This document shows, in pieces, positions 16,759-23,858 of a stretch of 43,424 nt of DNA. Origin of the DNA: DASZHA01 sp035938265 (lineage in GTDB: Bacteria; Chloroflexota; Dormibacteria; DASZGP01). Under the pieces are notes generated by a model. The model saw only the letters and a program-made list of their open reading frames with translations. It was not told where the DNA came from and did not search any database. Made by a program: the position numbers and the translations under genes. How positions within the stretch are numbered: the first letter of the stretch is position 1; every line of letters starts with the position of its first letter. Location of the stretch: assembly GCA_035938265.1 (NCBI GenBank), contig DASZHA010000118.1:1-43424 (forward strand), in the 5' to 3' direction.

Positions 16759-17535
16759 ATGAGCGAACGGCCGGTCTTCGTCGTCCCCGACCCCGAGGAG
16801 CCAGTCACCGAGGCGTCCAACAGCGATTGGGACGAGCGCCGCATGACGGTGGTCGAGCACCTCGAGGACCTGCGCAAGGTGCTGATCCACTCGCTGCTGG
16901 CGTGGGTCGTTGGCAGCATCGTGGGGATCGCGGCGTCGTACTGGATCGTCAAACTGCTGACACTTCCGCTCGACCTCGCCCACTACCAGCCGGTCGTCCT
17001 CAGCCCCGTCGGTGCGATCACCGTCTACCTCAAGGTGGGGATGCTGGCGGGCCTGATCCTCGCCCTGCCGATCATCATGCAGCGCATCTGGTGGTTCGTC
17101 TCCCCGGGAATGAAGCCGTCGGAGCGCCGATTCGCGCGCCCCCTGCTGGTGAGCTCGATCGTTCTCTTCCTGCTGGGCGCGGCGCTGGCCTATGGCTTCG
17201 CCTACCTCGGGGTACAGATGCTGACCCGGTTCAGCGGCTTCACCGGCATCGGCTATATCCCGGTGCTGGACACCTACCTCGGCGTGCTGATGCTCTTGAT
17301 CGTGGCGTTCGGGATCACCTTCGAGTTCCCGGTGGCCCTGGTGCTGGGATCGCTCATGGGCGTGATCAGCTCGGCCAAGCTGAAGCGGTGGCGTAAGGGC
17401 GCCTACCTCGTCATTCCCGCCGTCGGCTACATGATCACGCCCGGCGCCGACCCGATCACGCCGCTACCCTTGATCATTCCCCTGCTGCTGCTATACGAGG
17501 GCTCGATCATCGTGATCAAAAGGCTGAAGCGCTGA
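16759..17535 (+). CDS. tatC: Twin-arginine translocase subunit TatC
   Basis: 258-aa polytopic receptor of the Tat system. Family features are the cytosolic N-terminal motif MTVVEHLEDLRKVLIHSLLA (about residues 29-48), six predicted membrane helices, the segment PIIMQRIWWFVSPGMKPSERR, and FGITFEFPVALVL in the fifth helix. TP-containing loops near the end (YMITPGADPITPLPL) are typical. Its stop overlaps the rph ATG by one base (TGATG), so the export genes are co-transcribed with rph and rdgB. The ATG at 16759 gives a normal length, with an acidic leader before the conserved motif. Confidence 0.95.
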   Translation: MSERPVFVVPDPEEPVTEASNSDWDERRMTVVEHLEDLRKVLIHSLLAWVVGSIVGIAASYWIVKLLTLPLDLAHYQPVVLSPVGAITVYLKVGMLAGLILALPIIMQRIWWFVSPGMKPSERRFARPLLVSSIVLFLLGAALAYGFAYLGVQMLTRFSGFTGIGYIPVLDTYLGVLMLLIVAFGITFEFPVALVLGSLMGVISSAKLKRWRKGAYLVIPAVGYMITPGADPITPLPLIIPLLLLYEGSIIVIKRLKR

Positions 17536-18269
17536 TGGCGATCCGGACGGCGACCCGGTCCGACGGACGTCGCGCTGACGAGCTGCGCCCACTGAAGATC
17601 GAGACCGGGGTCAACATCTACGCCGAGGGGTCGGCCCTGATCAGCGCTGGAAACACCCGTGTCCTCTGCCTGGCCACGGTGGAGGAGAAGGTCCCGCAGT
17701 TCCGCAAGGGCAGTGGCGAGGGCTGGGTCACGGCCGAGTACGCGATGCTGCCGCGCGCCACCAACACCCGCAACCAGCGCGACGGCCGGCACGGCCGTGT
17801 GGACGGCCGCAGCCAGGAGATTCAGAGGCTGATCGGCCGCTCCTTCCGAGCCGGGATCGACCTGCGGGCGCTCGGGGAGCGTACGGTGACGGTTGACTGC
17901 GACGTGCTCCAGGCCGACGCGGGAACGCGCTGCGCCTCGATCACCGGTGGCTTCGTGGCCCTCTACTCGGCACTGCAAAAGCTGCAGGAGCAGGGGCTGA
18001 TCGAGACGTTGCCGGTCCGCCACTTCGTCTCCGCGGTCAGCGTCGGCGTGGTCGGCGGCGAGCCGCTGCTTGACCTCAATTACGACGAGGACTATCGGGC
18101 CGAGGTCGACATGAACTGCGTCGCGACCGAGACCGGCGAGTTCATCGAGATCCAGGGGACCGGGGAAAAGAGGCCGTTCAGCCGCGACGAGGGCGACGCC
18201 CTCCTCACCCTCGCCGAGCGCGGCACGGCGGAACTGGCCACCTTCCAGCGCCAGGCCCTCGGCCTCTGA
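17535..18269 (+). CDS. rph: Ribonuclease PH
   Basis: Phosphorolytic 3'-5' exoribonuclease that trims tRNA precursors. 244 aa, normal. Motifs are RSDGRRADELRPL at the start, GNTRVLCLATVEEKVPQF, EYAMLPRATNTRNQRD, GRSQEIQRLIGRSFRA, VDCDVLQADAGTRCASI, and DMNCVATETGEFIEIQGTGE with the phosphate-site region. The start overlaps tatC by one base. The end overlaps the proposed CTG start of rdgB by four bases; an rph-rdgB pair is common in bacteria and supports that reading. Confidence 0.96.
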   Translation: MAIRTATRSDGRRADELRPLKIETGVNIYAEGSALISAGNTRVLCLATVEEKVPQFRKGSGEGWVTAEYAMLPRATNTRNQRDGRHGRVDGRSQEIQRLIGRSFRAGIDLRALGERTVTVDCDVLQADAGTRCASITGGFVALYSALQKLQEQGLIETLPVRHFVSAVSVGVVGGEPLLDLNYDEDYRAEVDMNCVATETGEFIEIQGTGEKRPFSRDEGDALLTLAERGTAELATFQRQALGL

Positions 18270-18889
18270 CCGACGCCCCGCCGCGGCTGCTGGTCGCGAC
18301 CTCCAACACCGGCAAGCTGGCCGAGTACCGGCGGTTGCTGGCGGGCAGCGGGGTTGAGGTCGTTTCGCCGGAGGACATCGGGCTCGACCTCCATGTCGAC
18401 GAGGATGGCGCCACCTTCCTGGCCAACTCTCAGAAGAAGTCACGCGAGTTTGCCGCCGCCTCCGGACTGCCGGCGCTGGCGGACGACTCCGGCCTGGTCG
18501 TCGACGCCCTGGGCGGCGAGCCCGGGGTCCAGTCGGCGCGTTACGGCGGTCCCGACCTTGACGACGCCGGTCGATGCCGGCTGGTGCTCGAAAAGATGGA
18601 GGGAACCGGCGTCCGGGCCGCCCGGTTTGTCTGCGTCCTCAGCCTGGCTCGTCCCAGCGGCCCGGTGCGCGACGTCTTCGTCGGGCGGTGCGCGGGACGC
18701 ATCGGCCGCCAGCCGCGCGGCGCCGGCGGCTTTGGCTACGACCCGATTTTTGTCTTCCCCGACGGGCAGACGATGGCTGAGCTGGCGGACGCCGAGAAGG
18801 ACCTTCGCAGCCACCGGGGGCAGGCGGTGCGTGAGATGCTGGCGGCGCTGAACCTGCCACGCTGGGCGGCCGCTGCCGGGGTCGGCTAA
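18266..18889 (+). CDS. rdgB: Non-canonical purine NTP pyrophosphatase (RdgB/HAM1), CTG start
   Basis: Hydrolyses ITP, dITP and XTP to monophosphates, cleaning the nucleotide pool. The essential nucleotide-binding motif LLVATSNTGKLAEYRRLL lies at codons 8-25 counted from a CTG at 18266. GLPALADDSGLVVDALGGEP and GGFGYDPIF are the other active-site motifs. No ATG, GTG or TTG occurs in frame between an upstream stop at about 18071 and the TTG at 18335, and starting at that TTG would delete the motif. The CTG overlaps the rph TGA as CTGA, matching the other NTGA overlaps in the window. This gives 207 aa, the usual family length. The TAA stop is part of the proposed gpmA promoter. Confidence 0.9.
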   Translation: MTDAPPRLLVATSNTGKLAEYRRLLAGSGVEVVSPEDIGLDLHVDEDGATFLANSQKKSREFAAASGLPALADDSGLVVDALGGEPGVQSARYGGPDLDDAGRCRLVLEKMEGTGVRAARFVCVLSLARPSGPVRDVFVGRCAGRIGRQPRGAGGFGYDPIFVFPDGQTMAELADAEKDLRSHRGQAVREMLAALNLPRWAAAAGVG

Positions 18890-18892
18890 CCT
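18887..18892 (+). promoter_or_regulatory. Possible -10 element (TAACCT) of gpmA
   Basis: TAACCT includes the rdgB stop codon and is followed by six bases and the gpmA ATG, fitting the leaderless pattern. CAGGG in the six-base spacer could alternatively be a close ribosome binding site for read-through transcripts from rdgB. Confidence 0.35.
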
Positions 18893-18898
18893 CAGGGC

Positions 18899-19672
18899 AT
18901 GTCAACCCTGGTGCTGCTGCGTCATGGCGAGAGCACGTGGAACCTCGAGAACCGGTTCACGGGCTGGCACGACGTGCCCCTGTCCGAGCGCGGAGTCAAG
19001 GAGGCTCACGACGCCGCGCCGCTGTTGAGCGAGGCGGGGATCGAGCCTGGCATGCTCCATACGTCACTCCTGCGCCGCGCCATCCAAACGGCCGACATCT
19101 GTCTCGACGACATGGGCCGGTCCTGGATCCCGGTGGCGCGCTCGTGGCGCCTGAACGAGCGCCACTACGGCGCGCTTGAGGGCCTCAACAAGAGCGAGAC
19201 CACCGAGAAGTACGGCGAGGACCAGGTCAAGGTGTGGCGTCGCAGCTACGCCACCCCGCCGCCGGCGCTGGAGGCGGACGATCCCCGGCACCCACGGTTC
19301 GACCCGCGCTACCGGGACCTGCCCCCCGACGTGCTGCCCGCGGCCGAGTCCCTGAAGGATGTCGTGGAGCGGATGCTGCCGTACTGGCAGGACGCAGTCG
19401 TCCGCGACCTCCGCCTAGGGCGGGCGGTGATGCTGGCGGCCCACGGCAACAGCCTTCGGGCCCTGGTGATGCACCTGCACGAGCTGTCGGAAGACGAGGT
19501 AGTGGCGCTAAATATCCCCACCGGGATCCCGATCGTCTACCGGCTGGACGACGACCTGCGCGTCGCCGATTTGGGCTCTCCTGACGACCACTACCTGGGC
19601 GATCCCGCGCTGGTCGCGGCCAAGGCGCAGGCCGTCGCTGCCCAGGCAATCGCGGGCCGACCACAGACGTAA
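18899..19672 (+). CDS. gpmA: 2,3-bisphosphoglycerate-dependent phosphoglycerate mutase
   Basis: Interconverts 3- and 2-phosphoglycerate in glycolysis and gluconeogenesis. 257 aa. The histidine phosphatase motif LLRHGESTWN has the phosphorylated His at residue 9, followed by RFTGWHDVPLSERG. The cofactor-dependent class signature LNERHYGALEGLNKSET is present, and the second catalytic His (about 182) is in AAHGNSLRALVMHL. The C-terminal NIPTGIPIVYRLD is typical of GpmA and not of the related broad-specificity phosphatases. Ten bases separate it from rdgB. tRNA-Pro begins 17 bases after its stop. Confidence 0.95.
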   Translation: MSTLVLLRHGESTWNLENRFTGWHDVPLSERGVKEAHDAAPLLSEAGIEPGMLHTSLLRRAIQTADICLDDMGRSWIPVARSWRLNERHYGALEGLNKSETTEKYGEDQVKVWRRSYATPPPALEADDPRHPRFDPRYRDLPPDVLPAAESLKDVVERMLPYWQDAVVRDLRLGRAVMLAAHGNSLRALVMHLHELSEDEVVALNIPTGIPIVYRLDDDLRVADLGSPDDHYLGDPALVAAKAQAVAAQAIAGRPQT

Positions 19673-19689
19673 ACTCGCTGCGCATCCGT

Positions 19690-19766
19690 CGGGGAGTGGC
19701 GCAGCCCGGTAGCGCACCTGCTTTGGGAGCAGGGGGTCGCCGGTTCAAATCCGGCCTCCCCGACCA
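19690..19766 (+). tRNA. tRNA-Pro (anticodon UGG)
   Basis: The sequence folds as a cloverleaf: acceptor CGGGGAG pairs with CTCCCCG, the anticodon stem CCTGC/GCAGG encloses loop TTTGGGA with anticodon TGG, and the T-arm is GCCGG-TTCAAAT-CCGGC. The 3' CCA is encoded (ACCA at 19763-19766). Length is 77 bases including CCA. It follows gpmA closely and may be processed from its transcript. Confidence 0.95.
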
Positions 19767-19826
19767 CAACCCTCGCCTCTAGATCTCGGCAGGCTCGTGT
19801 CATGTCCTGATGACCCTGCAATGCTG

Positions 19827-19851
19827 TATGCTCAACTAAATGGTTGAATAT
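19827..19851 (+). promoter_or_regulatory. arsR-type promoter with overlapping operator dyad
   Basis: A -10-like TATGCT (19827-19832) lies seven bases before the ATG at 19840. Over it sits an inverted repeat centred on the start codon: TCAAC (19832-19836), six bases, GTTGA (19843-19847), with outer AT/AT pairs at 19828-19829 and 19850-19851. A repressor bound here would cover the -10, the transcription start and the start codon. This fits autoregulation by the ArsR-type protein it precedes. Confidence 0.55.
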
Positions 19852-20172
19852 CCACAAACTGACCTGGACGACATCTACGCCGCCATCTCTCACCCAGCGC
19901 GGCGCCAGGTGCTCGAGCGGCTCAAGCCGGGAGACGCGACCGTCACCGAATTGGCAGGGCAATTCACCATGTCGCTGGCGGCGGTTTCGAAGCACATTCG
20001 GGTCCTCGAGGCGGCCGGCCTGGTAAGGCGGACGGTACAGGGGAGGGAGCACCACCTCTCACTGGAACCGTCGCCGCTGATCACGGCGTCGGGCTGGCTT
20101 GAGACCTATCGAAGCTTCTGGGACGAGAGACTGGACTTCCTGGAAGCGAAGCTGAAGCGACACACGAGATGA
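19840..20172 (+). CDS. ArsR/SmtB-type winged-helix transcriptional regulator
   Basis: 110-aa DNA-binding repressor. The core is a winged helix: DDIYAAISHPARRQVLERL (about residues 9-27), the helix-turn-helix VTELAGQFTMSLAAVSKHIR (about 35-54), then VLEAAGLVRRTVQGREHHLS forming the wing. No metal-binding cysteines are present, so it belongs to the non-metal branch often paired with AHSA1/SRPBCC proteins. Its ATGA overlap with the next gene shows one operon of regulator plus two SRPBCC proteins. The start codon lies in the middle of an inverted repeat, likely its own operator. The ligand is unknown. Confidence 0.92.
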   Translation: MVEYPQTDLDDIYAAISHPARRQVLERLKPGDATVTELAGQFTMSLAAVSKHIRVLEAAGLVRRTVQGREHHLSLEPSPLITASGWLETYRSFWDERLDFLEAKLKRHTR

Positions 20173-20642
20173 GCGACGACCAGGTGCTCGAGGTCACACG
20201 CCGCCTTTCCGCCCCGGCCGCGGAAGTCTTCCGCTGGTGGACCGAGCCCGAGCTGCTGCGGCAATGGATGTCACCGGTGGGGACGGTCGAAGCCGAGGTC
20301 GACCTGCGCGTGGGTGGAGCCTTCCGCATAGTGATGCGGGGAGATGGCGTCGAGATCGACCACGTGGGTGAGTACATCGAGGTCGAGCCCCCACGGCGCC
20401 TGGTCTTCACATGGTCGTCCCGATTCACCGGCTCTAAACCATCAGTTGTCACCGTGGAACTCGAACCGGATGGCGAAGACGCCACCCAGCTGCGCCTCGT
20501 CCACAGCCGGCTGCCGGCCAGTGCTGTGGAGTCGCACGGGAGTGGCTGGGGAGCGATGCTTGAACGGCTCACCCGAACGTTGGCCGCGGGCTCCACGGGC
20601 GTTGACCAGTCGGTCCCGGTCGAGAACAGCCATGGCGGTTGA
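20169..20642 (+). CDS. SRPBCC domain protein (AHSA1-like)
   Basis: 157-aa cytoplasmic protein with the START-like helix-grip fold of the AHSA1/Bet v1 superfamily. It opens with EVTRRLSAPAAEVFRWWTEP and continues LLRQWMSP, VGGAFRIVM, GEYIEVEPPRRLVFTWS and TQLRLVHSRLP. This pattern is typical of proteins encoded beside ArsR-type repressors. The fold has a hydrophobic cavity for ligands, but no function has been fixed for this subgroup. It overlaps the regulator by four bases and the next SRPBCC gene by eleven, indicating coupled synthesis. Confidence 0.9.
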   Translation: MSDDQVLEVTRRLSAPAAEVFRWWTEPELLRQWMSPVGTVEAEVDLRVGGAFRIVMRGDGVEIDHVGEYIEVEPPRRLVFTWSSRFTGSKPSVVTVELEPDGEDATQLRLVHSRLPASAVESHGSGWGAMLERLTRTLAAGSTGVDQSVPVENSHGG

Positions 20643-21078
20643 CGTCCTCACCGAGACTGTGATTGATCGGCCCTCGGACCAAGTCGCGACCTACGCCGGC
20701 GACCCCACCAACGCGCCCGAGTGGTACGTGAACATCGAGTCCGTCGACTGGAAGACGCCCCCACCAGTCAAGGTGGGTTCACGGATGGCGTTCGTCGCCA
20801 GGTTCCTGGGCCGCAAGCTCGCCTACACGTATGAGGTCGTCGAGCTGGTGCCCGGCCGCCGGTTGGTGATGCGAACCGCCGAGGGCCCGTTCCCGATGGA
20901 GACCACCTACACCTGGGAACCTGCGGGGGAGGGGCGGACCCGGATGACGCTGCGCAACCGCGGCGAGCCGAGCGGCTTCTCGAGGGTCGGCGCTCCCCTT
21001 ATGGCGGCAGCCATGACCCGGGCCAATCGCAAGGACCTGGCCAACCTCAAGCGCCTGCTCGAACGGTCGGCTCGATAG
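20632..21078 (+). CDS. SRPBCC family protein (polyketide-cyclase-like)
   Basis: 148-aa second SRPBCC protein. It begins MAVDVLTETVIDRPSDQVAT, followed by DPTNAPEWYVNIESVDWKT, GRKLAYTYEVVELVPGRRLV, and a beta-rich TYTWEPAGEGRTRMTLRNRG segment. A C-terminal helix (MTRANRKDLANLKRLLE) completes the fold. It differs from the preceding protein and is closer to the polyketide cyclase/dehydrase branch. I chose ATG 20632; the open frame extends upstream, but that part is a shifted reading of the previous gene. It is last in the regulator operon and ends 13 bases from the convergent GT87 gene. Confidence 0.87.
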   Translation: MAVDVLTETVIDRPSDQVATYAGDPTNAPEWYVNIESVDWKTPPPVKVGSRMAFVARFLGRKLAYTYEVVELVPGRRLVMRTAEGPFPMETTYTWEPAGEGRTRMTLRNRGEPSGFSRVGAPLMAAAMTRANRKDLANLKRLLERSAR

Positions 21079-21091
21079 GGCTGTTCGCTGC

Positions 21092-22474
21092 CTAGGTGGC
21101 CTCGGCCCTCGGCCGCGCCGCAGTCCACAGGACCAGGACCGCGGCCAGCCACAAAGCCAGCATCCCCCACAGGTTGGCGCTCTCGAAGAGCTGGACCCGC
21201 AGCACCTCGAAGACGCTCGGGTCCGTGATCCCCAGCGCGCTGGTCTGCGTGCGGTCTTCGATGTGCACGGCCATCAGCGGGAAGGCCACGACCAGCAACC
21301 AGCGCGCCGGCTGACTGACGAGCACAGTGCCCGCTGCGGGCCAGAGCGCCACCGCCAGCAGCGCGACCGCCACGACACTGACCACCAGGTGGTGCCACCA
21401 TGTGATGCTCGACGCGATCGGCATCGCTGCCAGGAAGGCGGCGAAGAAGGCTGCCCGCGCCGCGCGGGTGCCACGCACCTCGGGTCGCGCAAGCGCGCCG
21501 AGGGCAATGGGGATACCGACAAAGACCAGGGCCGCGGCAACGGTCAGCAAGCCGGCGCTGGGCGCGGTCCCGCCCAGCAGCTCGATGGTGTGCGCCACAA
21601 CCCCGGGCAGCGATTGGTTGTCGAACGTGGTCGTCCCCGCCCCGATCCGCGGGAGCACCATCGTGAAGAACTGGTCGGTGTAGGGGACAAGTAGGAGCAT
21701 GCCGCCGGTGAGCACAACCGCCGCCAGGGTCAGCCCGGCAACCGCAAGGGCGGCGTCCCGCACCGGCTGACCCAGGCGCGCCGCCCGGTCGCGGGCCCAG
21801 CCCAGCGGCAACAGCGCGGGCGCCACCAGGATGGGCGTGACCTTCATCACGATCGCGGTGCCCAGCGCGGCGCCAGCCCCGACCGACGCGCGGCTGCGGC
21901 CTCGGAGGTAGAGGACCGCGGCCGTCGCCAGGGTAAGGGTCAGGAGTGTTCCGGGTTGCAGGTATGCGACGCTGCCCAGCACGGGTAGGAACAGCAGCCC
22001 AGCGGCCAGCAGGAAGAGGAGGCCGGTCCGGGTCAGGTCGGTGCGCAGGCCGCGGTAGAGGACCACGATGGTCGCCACCAGCATCAGGTGGCCGAACGTG
22101 GCCCAGAGGATGGCTGCGGTGCGGTCGTCGAGGCCGTTGAGGGGCCGCAGGATGACGGCCACCAGCGGCGTGTAGATGTAGCCGCCGAGGCACCAGGTGG
22201 TGCAGTGGAGGTCGAGGTAGAACTGGTAGGGGTTGCGCCCGGCGCCGATGTCCTGGGCGGCGCGGCGGAACTGCTCGTAGTCGAATGGCAGCCGCGGGAA
22301 CTGAGCAAGCTGGACGTACTGGAGCGTGACGCGGAAAAGGTAATAGACGACGGCCACGCCGGCCAAAAGCCTCGCCAGAACCCGCCGCACCTCGGGCTTG
22401 TACAGCAGCCGGACACCATATACCCGTGTCGCCAGTGGACGCCGGGCATCGCCAAGGGCTTCCATCGCTGGCAT
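21092..22474 (-). CDS. GT87-family membrane glycosyltransferase (DUF2029)
   Basis: 460-aa polytopic membrane protein with about ten predicted helices, of the DUF2029/GT87 family, which includes mycobacterial polyprenyl-phosphate-mannose-dependent mannosyltransferases. The N-terminal loop DYEQFRRAAQDIGAGRNPYQ carries the conserved Asp of GT-C enzymes. GGYIYTPLVAVILRPLN and AIVMKVTPILVAPALLPLGW are also typical of the family. It would transfer a sugar from a polyprenyl-phosphate donor to an extracytoplasmic acceptor; donor and acceptor are unknown. It is third in a minus-strand unit after DUF1800 and DUF1501, 51 bases beyond DUF1501. The start is ATG 22474, or possibly 22465. Confidence 0.85.
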   Translation of the reverse strand: MPAMEALGDARRPLATRVYGVRLLYKPEVRRVLARLLAGVAVVYYLFRVTLQYVQLAQFPRLPFDYEQFRRAAQDIGAGRNPYQFYLDLHCTTWCLGGYIYTPLVAVILRPLNGLDDRTAAILWATFGHLMLVATIVVLYRGLRTDLTRTGLLFLLAAGLLFLPVLGSVAYLQPGTLLTLTLATAAVLYLRGRSRASVGAGAALGTAIVMKVTPILVAPALLPLGWARDRAARLGQPVRDAALAVAGLTLAAVVLTGGMLLLVPYTDQFFTMVLPRIGAGTTTFDNQSLPGVVAHTIELLGGTAPSAGLLTVAAALVFVGIPIALGALARPEVRGTRAARAAFFAAFLAAMPIASSITWWHHLVVSVVAVALLAVALWPAAGTVLVSQPARWLLVVAFPLMAVHIEDRTQTSALGITDPSVFEVLRVQLFESANLWGMLALWLAAVLVLWTAARPRAEAT

Positions 22475-22525
22475 CGTAGCCCGCGTCCTGCCGAAATCGG
22501 CAAAACCGTTGCCAGGTTGTCGGAG

Positions 22526-23851
22526 CTAGGCGGTCAGCAGCGGCAGGGGTTGGTAAGCAGCCGGGATGACGGTATCGGCTGGAACCTTGAGCCAACCCTC
22601 GAGCATGGTCGCGTAGACCTGCCGGAAATCAGTCTGGAAGGCCAGGTTGCCGTTCTTGTCGAGCGACGAGAGGTTGGGCGGGTCGCCGTAGACGCCGCCC
22701 TTGACGCCGTCGCCGGTGACAAACAGGGGCGCTGCCGTGCCGTGGTCGGTGCCGCCGCTGGCATTCTCCTGGGCGCGGCGGCCGAACTCGGACCAGGTCA
22801 TGACCGCCACGTTCTGCGACTTGCCGTGCGCTTTGAGGTCGGCGAGGAAGGCCTGGATGCCGCCTGCCAGCAGAGCCAGCAGCTTGTCGTGGGTGTCCTT
22901 CTGGGCGCGGTGGGTGTCAAACCCGCCCAGTGTGATGTAGCCGACCCGCATGCCCAGGTCCTGGACCACCGCCTCAGCCAGCACCTGGAGCCCGTTGCCA
23001 AATGGCCCGGCGGGGTACTGGGCCATCGGCTTGTACCCGGCGCCTGCCGCCTGCAGCATCTTCGACGCCGCCAGCGTATTGGTCTCGGTCTGGTGGAGGA
23101 GGGCGGCGTAGGGGGCCGACTCCGGGTAGGCCCGGTAGACCTTGTCCAGGGCGCTGACGCGGATGCTGGTCTCGCTGGGGCTCTTACCGGCGCCCTCGAG
23201 GCTGAACGCCTGCGGCGACGTGAAGGTGGCCACCGGCGCGGACAGGGCCCGCAGCGCGGGGCTCAGGCCGGTGCTGACCTGGATGCCCCTCAGCGGGTGG
23301 CCGTCCTTGTCGATCAGCCCGGCCAGGTACTTGCCCAGCCATCCCTCTCGCCCGTTGAGGTCCATCGTCTCCCAGACATCCATCGACTGGAAGTGGCTGA
23401 GGCTGGGGTTGGGGTAACCGACGTTCTCGACGACCGCCAGCTTGCCGGCCGTCCACAGGTCCTTCAGCGGCGCCAGCGCGCTGTGCAGCCCGAGCTTCTC
23501 ATTGAGCTTGACGGCCAGCTGCTGCTCGGTCTGCTTCAGGGTCGACCGCAGCTTGGCCAGGGCCGGGTCGTTGAACGGGATGACGGTGTTTATGCCGTCG
23601 TTGCCACCCGCCATCTGGACCACGATCAGGGTCTTGCCGTTGTTCTCGAATGTGGCGCCTGCGATGCTGCTGTTGCCGGCCGCCTCCACCGCCTTGCTGA
23701 AGATCGACGGCATCGCCATCCCCACCGAAACCACCGTGAAGCCGCCCTTCATGAAGGCCCGGCGGCTGACGTTGCCAGTGGCGTCGCGGAGGACGGGCTG
23801 CGGGGCGCAGACCTCGCAGTCGTCGAACTGTGGTTTGTCGTCGATGTTCAT
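22526..23851 (-). CDS. DUF1501 family protein with Tat signal
   Basis: 441-aa exported protein. The Tat signal SRRAFMKGGFTVVSVGMAM is at about residues 29-47, preceded by an unusually long N-terminal region with a DDCEVCAPQP segment. The mature domain starts with TLIVVQMAGGNDGINTVIPF, and has NPSLSHFQSMDVWET, YITLGGFDTHRAQKDTHDKL, MTWSEFGRRAQENASGGTDH and HGTAAPLFV. These are the metal-site-like motifs of DUF1501, which I understand to be related to the alkaline phosphatase/sulfatase fold. The catalytic role is unknown. I chose ATG 23851: the longer frame overlaps DUF1800. It starts seven bases after the DUF1800 stop and is almost certainly co-expressed with it. Confidence 0.9.
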   Translation of the reverse strand: MNIDDKPQFDDCEVCAPQPVLRDATGNVSRRAFMKGGFTVVSVGMAMPSIFSKAVEAAGNSSIAGATFENNGKTLIVVQMAGGNDGINTVIPFNDPALAKLRSTLKQTEQQLAVKLNEKLGLHSALAPLKDLWTAGKLAVVENVGYPNPSLSHFQSMDVWETMDLNGREGWLGKYLAGLIDKDGHPLRGIQVSTGLSPALRALSAPVATFTSPQAFSLEGAGKSPSETSIRVSALDKVYRAYPESAPYAALLHQTETNTLAASKMLQAAGAGYKPMAQYPAGPFGNGLQVLAEAVVQDLGMRVGYITLGGFDTHRAQKDTHDKLLALLAGGIQAFLADLKAHGKSQNVAVMTWSEFGRRAQENASGGTDHGTAAPLFVTGDGVKGGVYGDPPNLSSLDKNGNLAFQTDFRQVYATMLEGWLKVPADTVIPAAYQPLPLLTA

Positions 23852-23858
23852 CTGCACC

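Noticed and set aside
18335..18889. rdgB starting at TTG 18335
   Set aside because: This would remove the SNTGK nucleotide-binding motif that is translated in frame directly upstream.
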